Shown piece by piece: positions 1-6,472 of a stretch of 9,134 nucleotides of DNA. The stretch comes from Comamonadaceae bacterium (lineage in GTDB: Bacteria > Pseudomonadota > Gammaproteobacteria > Burkholderiales > Burkholderiaceae). The first letter of the stretch is position 1. The number at the start of each line of letters is the position of its first letter. The stretch spans positions 1 through 9,134 of the forward strand of contig CANCGU010000100.1 of assembly GCA_947377705.1 (NCBI GenBank), read 5' to 3'. Under the pieces are notes generated by a model that saw only the letters and a list, made by a program, of their open reading frames with translations, made no database searches and had not been told where the DNA came from. Both the position numbers and the translations under genes were made by a program.

Positions 1-309
1 CCGGTCAAACAACACCATGTCGTTGGCCTCAAACCATGGCACCCACCAGCCGCCTTGTGCGCGAATGCTGCCAATTTCTACGCGTAATCCCATTGCACGC
101 GAAGCTTGTTGTTGCAAGACCTCACGGTAATCGTCAATTCGCGGCACAATGAAAATGTGCAGGGCGCTCCACGCAAGCAACACGGTCACCCACACCAAGA
201 CAACCAGGCCTAAAGCCCAGTTGAGCGTGCGTCGCCAACCTGATTTGATTTTCAAATCAGAAACCGCGGATGCAGGGGTGGAATTGACAGGGTCCGACAA
301 ATTTTTCAT
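1..309 (-). CDS. yhdP: YhdP-family AsmA-like envelope protein, N-terminal 103 residues only
   Basis: This is the start of a leftward gene that leaves the window; 103 codons are visible from the ATG at 309-307. The product begins with a polar stretch of about 24 residues, then Trp25-Arg26-Arg27, then one strongly hydrophobic segment at about residues 31-54, which fits an uncleaved membrane anchor with the rest in the periplasm. It continues with IVPRIDDYREVLQQQASRA (54-72) and a GGWW.PW stretch, which resemble the opening of the very large YhdP/TIGR02099 proteins of Burkholderiales. YhdP belongs to the AsmA-like group implicated in moving phospholipid to the outer membrane; that role is family knowledge and cannot be tested on this fragment. 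It lies divergent to glnE, start codons 12 bases apart. No strong ribosome-binding site is visible. The gene name rests on the N-terminus alone. Confidence 0.72.
   Translation of the reverse strand, partial: MKNLSDPVNSTPASAVSDLKIKSGWRRTLNWALGLVVLVWVTVLLAWSALHIFIVPRIDDYREVLQQQASRAMGLRVEIGSIRAQGGWWVPWFEANDMVLFDR
240..260. repeat. Perfect 9-bp inverted repeat with a 3-base loop, inside the start of the YhdP gene
   Basis: The arms CTGATTTGA (240-248) and TCAAATCAG (252-260) are exact reverse complements around TTT. The repeat falls in codons 17-24 of the leftward gene and about 60 bases upstream of glnE. It is AT-rich compared with its surroundings. It could be a DNA operator for the divergent promoters or a hairpin in the leftward mRNA. 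The symmetry is certain; the function is not known. Confidence 0.6.
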
Positions 310-312
310 GGT
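284..312 (+). promoter_or_regulatory. Candidate glnE promoter, inside the YhdP coding region
   Basis: A perfect TTGACA hexamer lies at 284-289. Seventeen bases later is CATGGT (307-312), which matches TATAAT at only three of six positions. Transcription would start at about 319-320, directly before the GTG at 322 or about 26 bases before the ATG at 346. The -35 match is striking, but the -10 is weak, so this is a tentative call. Confidence 0.3.
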
Positions 313-321
313 GCTCGTAAC

Positions 322-3045
322 GTGACTGGAATTATCCCCCCCTCCATGCAGGACTTAAGTACTTATTCGCGCTTTGTGCAGCGTTTGCAACGGCGTTATG
401 CCAACGAGCTGCACTTGCTTGCGTCGGGTGCGCCCGTCTTAGCCAGCATGCAAACCTGTTTTGCAACCCTGCGCCAAACGCACAGCTGCAGCGATGCTCT
501 GCGCATGCTGCGCCAACTGGTGATGGCGCGTTTGGTGGTGCTGGACTGTGACCAACGCAGCCCCCTCGACGTGGTAACGCAAGCCATGACCGAGCTTGGC
601 GAATTCACCCTAGACGTCGCCTTCCGCGAAGCGCAAATTCAACTCGATGCCAGATACGGCATGCCCACCACCCCCAGCGGCGAACGCGCAACGCTATGGA
701 TCATTGGCATGGGCAAATTTGGCGCGCGCGAGTTGAACGTCTCCAGCGACATCGACTTGATTTATGTGTACGACGAAGACGGCGAAACCGCAGGCCTGCC
801 CGACGGGCGCGGGCGCATCAGCAACCACGACTACTTTGCCAAAGCTGTCAAACTGATTTACACCCTCATCGGCGATAACACCGAACACGGCTTTGTGTTT
901 CGCATGGACTTGGCCTTGCGTCCCAACGGCAACTCAGGTCCTAGTGTGGTGTCTCGCCAATCCCTCGAAGAATACTTTTTGGTGCAGGGTCGTGAATGGG
1001 AACGGTTCGCTTGGCTCAAGGCTCGGGTGGTTGCCCCCTTCAGCGCGAAAGCCAATGCGTTTGAGTTGCGTGACACGGTGCTGCCTTTTGTATTTCGCCG
1101 TTATTTGGATTACAGCGTGTTTGAGTCGCTGCGCGGCTTGCACCAACAAATTCGCAAGCACTCGCTGACCCGCAGCGCAGGTCGCCCTGAACGTGCCAAC
1201 GATGTGAAACTCTCACGCGGCGGCATTCGTGAAATTGAATTCACAGTGCAGCTACTGCAAGTGGTGCGCGGCGGTCATTTCCCCGAATTGCGCACACGCC
1301 CCACATTGCAAGCCTTGCAGCGCTTGAGCCAAGCCAACCTGATGCCAGCCAGCACCGCCGATGCACTGGCCAAAGCCTATGTGTTTTTGCGCCAGGTCGA
1401 GCACCGCATTCAATACTTGGATGACCAACAAACCCACGTTCTACCCACCAACGACGACGATTTGAATTGGATTGCGCTGACCCTCGGCTACGGCGATGTG
1501 TGCGACTTTCTCACCCAGCTCGACAGCCATCGTGAATTGGTCGCGCAAGAGTTTGACCGTTTGTTGGGTTTGGGCGAAAAGACGCCAACCACCAGCCAAG
1601 GTGAGTGCAAAGGCTGCACACCCAAAGCCCAAAACGACTATGTTGATTTGGAATCTCTGTTGCCTGACTTGAACGCCCGCTTAAGCGAACGCGTGGCGCA
1701 TTGGTCTGAGCAGCCCCGCGTGCGTGCTTTGCGTGACGAGAGCATTCAGCGCTTGCTCAAACTTTTGCAACGGACCAACGCCTGGATTGAAGATGGCCGG
1801 GTGAGCGAAGAAGCGGCGGTGCGCTGGACCGATTGGATGGAGCCTTTGCTTCGCCGGGAAAGTTATCTGGCTTTGCTGATCGAGCGGCCACGCGTGCACG
1901 AACAACTCATGCGCTTGCTGGGCATGGCACGCTGGCCTGCCAAATATTTGCAACAACATCCAGGCGTCATTGACGAGCTGGCCGGCGAAGCCCTGTTGGC
2001 CGAGCGCTTTGTGCCCGCCGAGTTCGAACAAGAGTTAGAAAGACGCCTTGAATCCCTGAAATCCACAGACCAAGCGGACGAAGAAACACTGCTCAACTTG
2101 CTGCGCCGTGCGCACCACGCCGAAGTGTTCCGCACGTTGGCGCGTGATGTGGAAGGCCGCATCAGCGTGGAGCAAGTCGCAGACGACCTGAGCGCGTTGG
2201 CCGACAGTGTGCTGAAAATAACCAGCCGTTGGGTCTGGCAGCACTTCAAGCAACGCCATCGCGACACACCTCAATTTGCCATCTTGGCTTACGGCAAGCT
2301 GGGCGGGAAAGAGTTGGGCTACGGCAGCGACCTCGACATCGTGTTTGTTTACGAGGACACGCATGAACGTGCTGGCGAAATCTACGCGGCCTACGTGCGC
2401 AAACTCATCAACTGGCTGACCGTCAAAACCGGCGAAGGCGATTTGTATGAGATTGACACGGCGCTCAGGCCCAACGGTAACTCGGGCTTGTTGGTGTCGA
2501 CCTTTGAGGCTTACTCAGACTACCAATGCCAACGCGGCGAAAACACCGCTTGGACCTGGGAACACCAAGCCATGACGCGTGCACGTTTTTGCTTAGGTGC
2601 ACCCGAACTCAAAGCACGCTTTGACACGGTGCGTGCCAACGTCATCAACGCCAAGCGCGGCCAAGTGTCTCTGCGTCAAGAAATTGTGGCCATGCGCGAG
2701 AAACTGCATGCGGCACACACCATCAAGCCGGATTTGTTTGACGTCAAGCACAGCGCGGGTGGCATGGTGGACGTCGAGTTTGTTGTGCAATTCTTGGTGC
2801 TGGCATTTGCGCAACAACATCCGGCGTTGCTGGAAAACGTGGGCAACATTGCCTTGTTGCTGAGCGCTGAAAAAGCAGGGTTGCTGCCTGCGGGTGTGGG
2901 GGAAGCGGCAGGGAGCGCTTACCGCGAATTGCGCCGGGTACAACACCGCGCCCGCTTGGACGAGCAACCCACGCAAGTGCCCTTGGCAGAACTAGCCAAA
3001 GAATGTGCCGCCATCCAAGCCTTGTGGCACGCGGTGTTTGACTGA
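322..3045 (+). CDS. glnE: Glutamine synthetase adenylyltransferase / adenylyl-removing enzyme (GlnE)
   Basis: GlnE turns glutamine synthetase off by adding AMP and on by removing it, in response to PII and glutamine, in the cytoplasm. Both catalytic halves are present in 907 residues, near the usual length (E. coli about 946). The N-terminal removase half has GMGKFGARELN with SDID at about 129-145, ALRPNGNSG, and GGIREIEF at 300-307. The C-terminal transferase half has YGKLGGKELGYGSDLD at 657-672, a second ALRPNGNSG, and AGGMVDVEF at 812-820. The acidic pairs in SDID and SDLD are the metal-binding residues, so both activities should be intact. The linker carries a CKGC motif at 429-432. The GTG at 322 gives the longest form; an ATG at 346 (residue 9) starts MQDLSTYSRF, the part resembling relatives, and either is possible. 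Divergent from the YhdP gene and convergent with rfaE2. Confidence 0.96.
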   Translation: MTGIIPPSMQDLSTYSRFVQRLQRRYANELHLLASGAPVLASMQTCFATLRQTHSCSDALRMLRQLVMARLVVLDCDQRSPLDVVTQAMTELGEFTLDVAFREAQIQLDARYGMPTTPSGERATLWIIGMGKFGARELNVSSDIDLIYVYDEDGETAGLPDGRGRISNHDYFAKAVKLIYTLIGDNTEHGFVFRMDLALRPNGNSGPSVVSRQSLEEYFLVQGREWERFAWLKARVVAPFSAKANAFELRDTVLPFVFRRYLDYSVFESLRGLHQQIRKHSLTRSAGRPERANDVKLSRGGIREIEFTVQLLQVVRGGHFPELRTRPTLQALQRLSQANLMPASTADALAKAYVFLRQVEHRIQYLDDQQTHVLPTNDDDLNWIALTLGYGDVCDFLTQLDSHRELVAQEFDRLLGLGEKTPTTSQGECKGCTPKAQNDYVDLESLLPDLNARLSERVAHWSEQPRVRALRDESIQRLLKLLQRTNAWIEDGRVSEEAAVRWTDWMEPLLRRESYLALLIERPRVHEQLMRLLGMARWPAKYLQQHPGVIDELAGEALLAERFVPAEFEQELERRLESLKSTDQADEETLLNLLRRAHHAEVFRTLARDVEGRISVEQVADDLSALADSVLKITSRWVWQHFKQRHRDTPQFAILAYGKLGGKELGYGSDLDIVFVYEDTHERAGEIYAAYVRKLINWLTVKTGEGDLYEIDTALRPNGNSGLLVSTFEAYSDYQCQRGENTAWTWEHQAMTRARFCLGAPELKARFDTVRANVINAKRGQVSLRQEIVAMREKLHAAHTIKPDLFDVKHSAGGMVDVEFVVQFLVLAFAQQHPALLENVGNIALLLSAEKAGLLPAGVGEAAGSAYRELRRVQHRARLDEQPTQVPLAELAKECAAIQALWHAVFD

Positions 3046-3549
3046 TTAGCCTTGACGGATTTTCTTCACCAACGCCGTGGTGGAGTAGCCGTCGACAAAC
3101 GGAATCGCTTGCGCTCGGCCACCGTAGGCCAGCACCACTTGTGTTTCAGCGAGCTTACTCATGTCGTAATCGCCGCCTTTGACCAGCACGTCAGGACGCA
3201 GTTCGGTGATGAGCGCCAGCGGCGTGTCCTCATCAAACCACGTCACCAAGCTCACAGACTCCAAAGCGGCCATCAAGGCGGCGCGGTCTAATTCGTTGTT
3301 CAAGGGACGGTCTGGGCCTTTGCCCAAACGGCGCGCAGACGCGTCGCTGTTCAAGGCCACCACCAAACTGCCTCCCAAGCTGCGGGCTTGTGCCAAGTAA
3401 GAGGCATGGCCTCGGTGCAACACATCAAATACGCCATTGGTGAACACCACCGGGCCTTGCGCACGCAAGGCCGCGACGCGGTGCAAAGCGTCATGACGTG
3501 AAGTCAATTTAGAAAGGAAAGCAGGGGGGAGCAGTGTGGTGTCAGCCAT
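3046..3549 (-). CDS. rfaE2: D-glycero-beta-D-manno-heptose 1-phosphate adenylyltransferase (RfaE2/HldE C-terminal type)
   Basis: This enzyme joins heptose 1-phosphate and ATP to form ADP-heptose, the heptose donor for the inner LPS core, in the cytoplasm. The 167-residue product is a stand-alone nucleotidyltransferase matching the second domain of bifunctional HldE; the kinase domain (RfaE1/HldA) is not in this window. Visible motifs are FTNGVFDVLHRGH at 36-48, with the HxGH catalytic signature at 45-48, RPLN with a following DRA at about 81-90, VKGGDY at 123-128, and GYSTTALVKKIR at 154-165. The FTNG.FD motif has Val at position 40, where the family usually has Cys. The start ATG lies inside the end of the upstream regulator gene (8-base overlap), suggesting translational coupling. 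Its stop abuts the glnE stop directly. The first 20 or so residues are not conserved. Confidence 0.93.
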   Translation of the reverse strand: MADTTLLPPAFLSKLTSRHDALHRVAALRAQGPVVFTNGVFDVLHRGHASYLAQARSLGGSLVVALNSDASARRLGKGPDRPLNNELDRAALMAALESVSLVTWFDEDTPLALITELRPDVLVKGGDYDMSKLAETQVVLAYGGRAQAIPFVDGYSTTALVKKIRQG

Positions 3550-4495
3550 GGTGATGCGATTCTAGGCGGCGCCAATCGTGGACCGCGTCAGCAATCGACG
3601 TCAGGTCATGCAACACCCGCACGCGCTCAATGGGTCGACGACGCAACACGGGCGCTTGCCCACCCACCCAGAGCGCAACGGAAGTCGGCAAAAGCAAATT
3701 CAGCTCGGCCAACCCGTCCACCACATGGTTGGCATTCATGTTGACACTGAAACTCAAAGCCACCACATCCGCGCGATGCGCCATCGCCGCTTGCGCAATG
3801 TCGCGCACTGGCGTTTGTGTGCCCAACGATACGCAGCGACAGCCTTGCAGCGTCAGCAAGCTCTCGACCATCAGCAAGCCCAAACCATGCGCTTCTTGCG
3901 GAAACGTGGTGAGCAAAACCGTGGGCTGGCCACCATTCGCTGGCTTTGGAATCGCCAGGATGGCCTGTCGCATCAAGCTGCTCACACACTCGGTATAGAG
4001 ATGTTCCTCGTGGACTGCCAAATCACCACGCGCCCACGTATCGCCCACCATCGCAGTGAGTGGGGCCACCACCTCCACGACAAAGCGTTGCAAACCGTCT
4101 TTCGACAAAGTTTTCAGCAGTTCGCGTCGAAGACCCTCATGGTCTTGCGTTTGCAACATGGCGACATAAGCCATCACATCGGCTTGCCCTTGCACATGCG
4201 GGGTGTCTTGGCTGGGTTGCAACGACGCTTCCCCACGACTGAGGTGACGCAGGGCTTCCATGGATTGCGCCACAATCCGCCCCGGCCGATGACCTTGGTC
4301 CATCAGCCGTTTGATCACGCGAAGTTTTTCCACTTGCGCCGTGGGGTACGTGCGCTCGCCATGGGCATCGCGACCCGGTTGCGGGAATCCATAGCGACGC
4401 TCCCACACGCGCAAGGTGTCTTTGCCTATGCCGGTGTCACGCTCGACGGCCGCAATAGAAAGCGCCATGGGCAAAGGGTCATTGCATGAATTCAT
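3542..4495 (-). CDS. MerR-type regulator with a cobalamin-binding domain (CarH/LitR-like light sensor)
   Basis: The 317-residue product has a MerR winged-helix DNA-binding domain at about 10-80, with TGIGKDTLRVWERRYGFPQP at 21-40. A helical B12 cap follows at about 105-185 and a Rossmann-like B12-binding domain at about 192-310. The cap carries Trp154, nine residues, then Glu164-His165, the Wx9EH motif of CarH/LitR photoreceptors, whose His becomes a cobalt ligand after light. The Rossmann part carries Glu201-x-His203-x-x-Gly206, where the His is the expected lower cobalt ligand, and a WVGGQ glycine turn near 276-280. Known members bind adenosylcobalamin in the dark, form tetramers that repress, and release DNA in light. 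The ATG at 4495 is chosen; an ATG at 4468 would give 308 residues, and neither has a clear ribosome-binding site. The reading frame runs open further upstream but crosses the control region. It overlaps rfaE2 by 8 bases and is divergent from the lipid operon. Confidence 0.9.
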   Translation of the reverse strand: MNSCNDPLPMALSIAAVERDTGIGKDTLRVWERRYGFPQPGRDAHGERTYPTAQVEKLRVIKRLMDQGHRPGRIVAQSMEALRHLSRGEASLQPSQDTPHVQGQADVMAYVAMLQTQDHEGLRRELLKTLSKDGLQRFVVEVVAPLTAMVGDTWARGDLAVHEEHLYTECVSSLMRQAILAIPKPANGGQPTVLLTTFPQEAHGLGLLMVESLLTLQGCRCVSLGTQTPVRDIAQAAMAHRADVVALSFSVNMNANHVVDGLAELNLLLPTSVALWVGGQAPVLRRRPIERVRVLHDLTSIADAVHDWRRLESHHHG

Positions 4496-4527
4496 GGATT
4501 GGAAGCCCCGTAAGTAAACATGGAGAA

Positions 4528-4545
4528 TGTCTACTGTCGTAGACA
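4528..4545. promoter_or_regulatory. Candidate operator: TGTCTAC-TGTC-GTAGACA palindrome
   Basis: The two 7-base arms at 4528-4534 and 4539-4545 are perfect reverse complements around TGTC. A second, overlapping inverted repeat, CTGTC-GTA-GACAG, spans 4534-4546, so TGTC/GACA units recur at 7-base steps (4528, 4535, 4542). The palindrome sits between the regulator gene and the divergent operon and covers the -35 of both candidate rightward promoters. MerR-type proteins bind inverted repeats, and CarH operators are known to overlap -35 elements. Binding by the neighbouring regulator is therefore an inference from position and symmetry. Confidence 0.6.
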
Positions 4546-4568
4546 GGTTTTTTATATTCAGCCATGAT
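4540..4568 (+). promoter_or_regulatory. Candidate sigma-70 promoter of the five-gene operon
   Basis: TAGACA (4540-4545, five of six matches to TTGACA) is followed after exactly 17 bases by CATGAT (4563-4568, four of six to TATAAT). Transcription would start near 4575, giving a leader of about 20 bases. A rival arrangement uses TCTACT (4530-4535) and TATATT (4553-4558), also 17 bases apart, with three and five matches. Both put the palindrome over the -35, consistent with repression. Neither has been tested. Confidence 0.4.
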
Positions 4569-4595
4569 TGTCCCCTATTGAAAAAGGGTTTTCGC

Positions 4596-5183
4596 GTGAT
4601 CCATCGTTTTGTTTTCCTCTTGGGCTGGCTGTTTTTCACTCTCAGTGCGGCCCACAGTGCGCCAGAAACGGCGAATGCAGCCATGGGCGCATGTCCTCGT
4701 GTGCTGCAACACAGCGTGCTGCGACTGCAAGACGAGAAGCCACAAAATCTGTGTCAGTACGCAGGCCAGGTCGTGGTTGTCGTGAACACGGCCAGTTTTT
4801 GTGGATTCACCCCGCAATACAAAGGCTTAGAAGCCTTGTATGCCAAATACAAAGACCGTGGTTTGGTGGTGCTGGGTTTTCCAAGCAACGATTTTTCACA
4901 AGAACCCGACAGCAACGCCAAAATTGCCGACTTCTGTGAAAACACCTTTGGCGTGAAGTTCCCCATGTTTGTGAAAACCACGGTGCGCGGCGCAGACGCT
5001 TTGCCACTGTTCAAGCAGTTGGCGGAACAAACCAGCACCACCCCCAAATGGAACTTTTATAAATACGTCATCAGCCGCGATGGCAAAAACATCAAGAGCT
5101 TCAGCAGCATGACCGGACCGCAAGACAAAAGCTTTGTACAAGAGATTGAAAAGCAATTGGCGGTGAAAGGCGCTGCGCTATGA
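4596..5183 (+). CDS. Exported glutathione-peroxidase-family protein
   Basis: Family members reduce hydrogen peroxide and lipid hydroperoxides with a thiol donor, often thioredoxin in bacteria. The 195-residue product opens with a Sec-type signal peptide: a basic start (His3, Arg4), a hydrophobic core at about 5-18, and likely cleavage after AHSA (19-22), so it should act in the periplasm. The mature part has NTASFCGFTPQY (64-75) with the expected peroxidatic Cys69, FPSNDFSQEPDSN (95-107) with Gln102, and KWNF (151-154) with Trp152 and Asn153, completing the Cys-Gln-Trp-Asn set. Cys114 is in DFCENTFGV. There is no Cys in 128-150, where plant-type thioredoxin peroxidases keep their resolving Cys. 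The GTG at 4596 is chosen because AAAAAGG sits 8 bases upstream and it gives a clean signal peptide; the frame is open back to an ATG at 4527, but that start would run through the palindrome. First gene of the operon; its stop overlaps the next ATG by 4 bases. Confidence 0.88.
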   Translation: MIHRFVFLLGWLFFTLSAAHSAPETANAAMGACPRVLQHSVLRLQDEKPQNLCQYAGQVVVVVNTASFCGFTPQYKGLEALYAKYKDRGLVVLGFPSNDFSQEPDSNAKIADFCENTFGVKFPMFVKTTVRGADALPLFKQLAEQTSTTPKWNFYKYVISRDGKNIKSFSSMTGPQDKSFVQEIEKQLAVKGAAL

Positions 5184-6472
5184 AGCCACGCATCGCGATT
5201 GTGGGCTCGGGCATTTCGGGCCTGTCGGCTGCCCACCATTTGCTTGGGGCGGCCGACATCACGCTGTTCGAAGCGGGTGACTATTTTGGCGGTCACACCC
5301 ACACCGTGGACGTGACATTGCCCACCGCCACAGGTCTGCAAACACATGGCGTCGACACTGGGTTTTTGGTCTACAACGAACGCACCTATCCTGGGCTGAT
5401 TGCCTTGTTTGAAGCGCTGCAAGTGAGCACCGTCAAATCGGACATGTCGTTTTCGGTGCAGGTGCCCCACAAGAACGGCAAAGGTGCGCTGGAGTGGAAT
5501 GGTGCCAACCTCAACACCGTGTTTGCCCAGCGCAGCAATTTGTTCAAGCCCAGCTTTTTGAACATGCTGCGCGATGTGATGCGCTTCAACACCTTGGCCA
5601 CCGAGCTGGCCGAGCGCAACCAAGACCACGAACTGGCCCAACCCTTGAGTGGGTTTTTGTTTTCGCACAAATTCAGCGACGCCTTCCGCGACTGGTACTT
5701 GTTGCCCATGTTGGGCTGCATCTGGAGTTGCCCCACCGACCAAATGCTGAAATTTCCAGTCGCCACCATGATTCGGTTTTGCCACAACCATGGCTTGATA
5801 CAAGTGAACAACCGCCCACAGTGGTACACGGTGGCAGGTGGCGCGCGCCACTACGTTGAGAAAATTTTGGCTGGCATCGCGGACAAACGCTTAAACAGCC
5901 CTGTGCTGCGCATTGAACGCGATGCCCATAGCGTGACGCTCCGAACGCATGCAGGCTCCGAACGATTTGACCAAGTCATCCTGGCGACCCATGCGGACCA
6001 ATCCTTGGCCATGTTGGCCGAACCGACTCTGCAAGAGCAAAGCACGCTGGGGGCCATTCGCTACCACCCCAACCGCGCCGTCTTGCACACCGACACCTCG
6101 GTGATGCCCCAAAAAAAACTCGCTTGGGCTGCGTGGAACTACGAACGTGCCGCGCACGACAACACCGAGTCCACCCGTGTGTGCTTGCACTACTGGCTCA
6201 ATCTGTTGCAGCCCCTGCCCTTTACACAAGACGTGATCGTGTCGCTCAACCCCGTGCGCGAGATTGACCCTGCCCATGTGATGGGCGAGTACAACTACGC
6301 CCACCCCGTGTTTGACTTGCCAGCGATTCAAGCGCAGGCCCACATGCCCCAGCTGCAAGGCCAGCAACATACGTGGTTTGCTGGCGCGTGGATGGGCTAT
6401 GGCTTTCATGAAGATGGTTTCAAGGCAGGCCGCGCCGCTGCGCAGGGTCTGCTGGCCTCGTTGGCATCATGA
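5180..6472 (+). CDS. FAD-dependent oxidoreductase, amine-oxidase fold (COG2907 type)
   Basis: The 430-residue product begins with a dinucleotide-binding fold: IAIVGSGISGLSAAHHL (5-21) with GxGxxG at 9-14, an acidic Glu31 at the end of the second strand for the ribose, and FGGHTHTV at 36-43. The stretch VDTGFLVYNERTYPGL at 58-73 is characteristic of the COG2907 group of predicted flavoproteins. The C-terminus has the closing FAD motif TWFAGAWMGYGFHEDGFKAG, near 393-412. No signal peptide is seen, so it is probably cytoplasmic or at the inner face of the membrane. Group members sit beside DUF1365 and Cfa-like genes in many proteobacteria and are thought to oxidise or desaturate acyl chains; a flavoprotein desaturase (UfaD) acts in furan fatty acid synthesis, but I cannot tell whether this is its orthologue. 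Joined by 4-base ATGA overlaps to both neighbours. Confidence 0.88.
   Translation: MKPRIAIVGSGISGLSAAHHLLGAADITLFEAGDYFGGHTHTVDVTLPTATGLQTHGVDTGFLVYNERTYPGLIALFEALQVSTVKSDMSFSVQVPHKNGKGALEWNGANLNTVFAQRSNLFKPSFLNMLRDVMRFNTLATELAERNQDHELAQPLSGFLFSHKFSDAFRDWYLLPMLGCIWSCPTDQMLKFPVATMIRFCHNHGLIQVNNRPQWYTVAGGARHYVEKILAGIADKRLNSPVLRIERDAHSVTLRTHAGSERFDQVILATHADQSLAMLAEPTLQEQSTLGAIRYHPNRAVLHTDTSVMPQKKLAWAAWNYERAAHDNTESTRVCLHYWLNLLQPLPFTQDVIVSLNPVREIDPAHVMGEYNYAHPVFDLPAIQAQAHMPQLQGQQHTWFAGAWMGYGFHEDGFKAGRAAAQGLLASLAS

Larger units (their letters stand above)
4496..4595. promoter_or_regulatory. Divergent control region between the regulator and the lipid operon
   Basis: This 100-base stretch is the only sizeable noncoding segment in the window. 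It is AT-richer than its flanks and holds the 18-bp palindrome at 4528-4545, a T6 run at 4548-4553, a TATATT box at 4553-4558, and the AAAAAGG ribosome-binding site of the rightward operon (4581-4587). For the leftward regulator, a TATAAA box is readable on the minus strand at 4556-4551 but lacks a recognisable -35, so its promoter is not settled. Confidence 0.65.

Noticed and set aside
1863..2267. Minus-strand open frames inside glnE, including one of 134 codons
   Set aside because: They are antisense to conserved GlnE sequence and have no motifs; GC-skewed codon usage makes long shadow frames common here.
3578..4489. 303-codon open frame on the plus strand
   Set aside because: It lies fully antisense to the regulator, whose minus-strand product shows MerR and B12-binding motifs. 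Its own translation has no recognisable motif and a shadow-like His/Arg/Gln-rich composition.
4528..4553. Rho-independent terminator (palindrome followed by six T)
   Set aside because: No rightward gene lies upstream to be terminated, the stem has only 7 pairs with few G/C, and the position at a divergent promoter suits an operator better. Attenuation of the operon leader cannot be wholly excluded.
4527..4595. Earlier ATG start (4527) for the peroxidase
   Set aside because: It would translate the palindrome and bury the signal peptide 23 residues inside. GTG 4596 has a ribosome-binding site and gives a clean signal peptide. A TTG at 4578 lacks a ribosome-binding site.
4496..4595. Cobalamin riboswitch upstream of the B12-related genes
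   Set aside because: About 100 bases is too short for a full B12 riboswitch, and no B12-box-like sequence is visible.
4469..4684. Upstream extension of the regulator reading frame to 4684
   Set aside because: It would run across the palindrome, promoter and signal-peptide region of the divergent operon. The MerR domain begins only after 4468, so starts at 4495 or 4468 are far more likely.
5057..5851. 264-codon open frame on the minus strand
   Set aside because: It is antisense to the end of the peroxidase gene and the start of the FAD oxidoreductase, both of which carry family motifs. No motif is seen in its translation.
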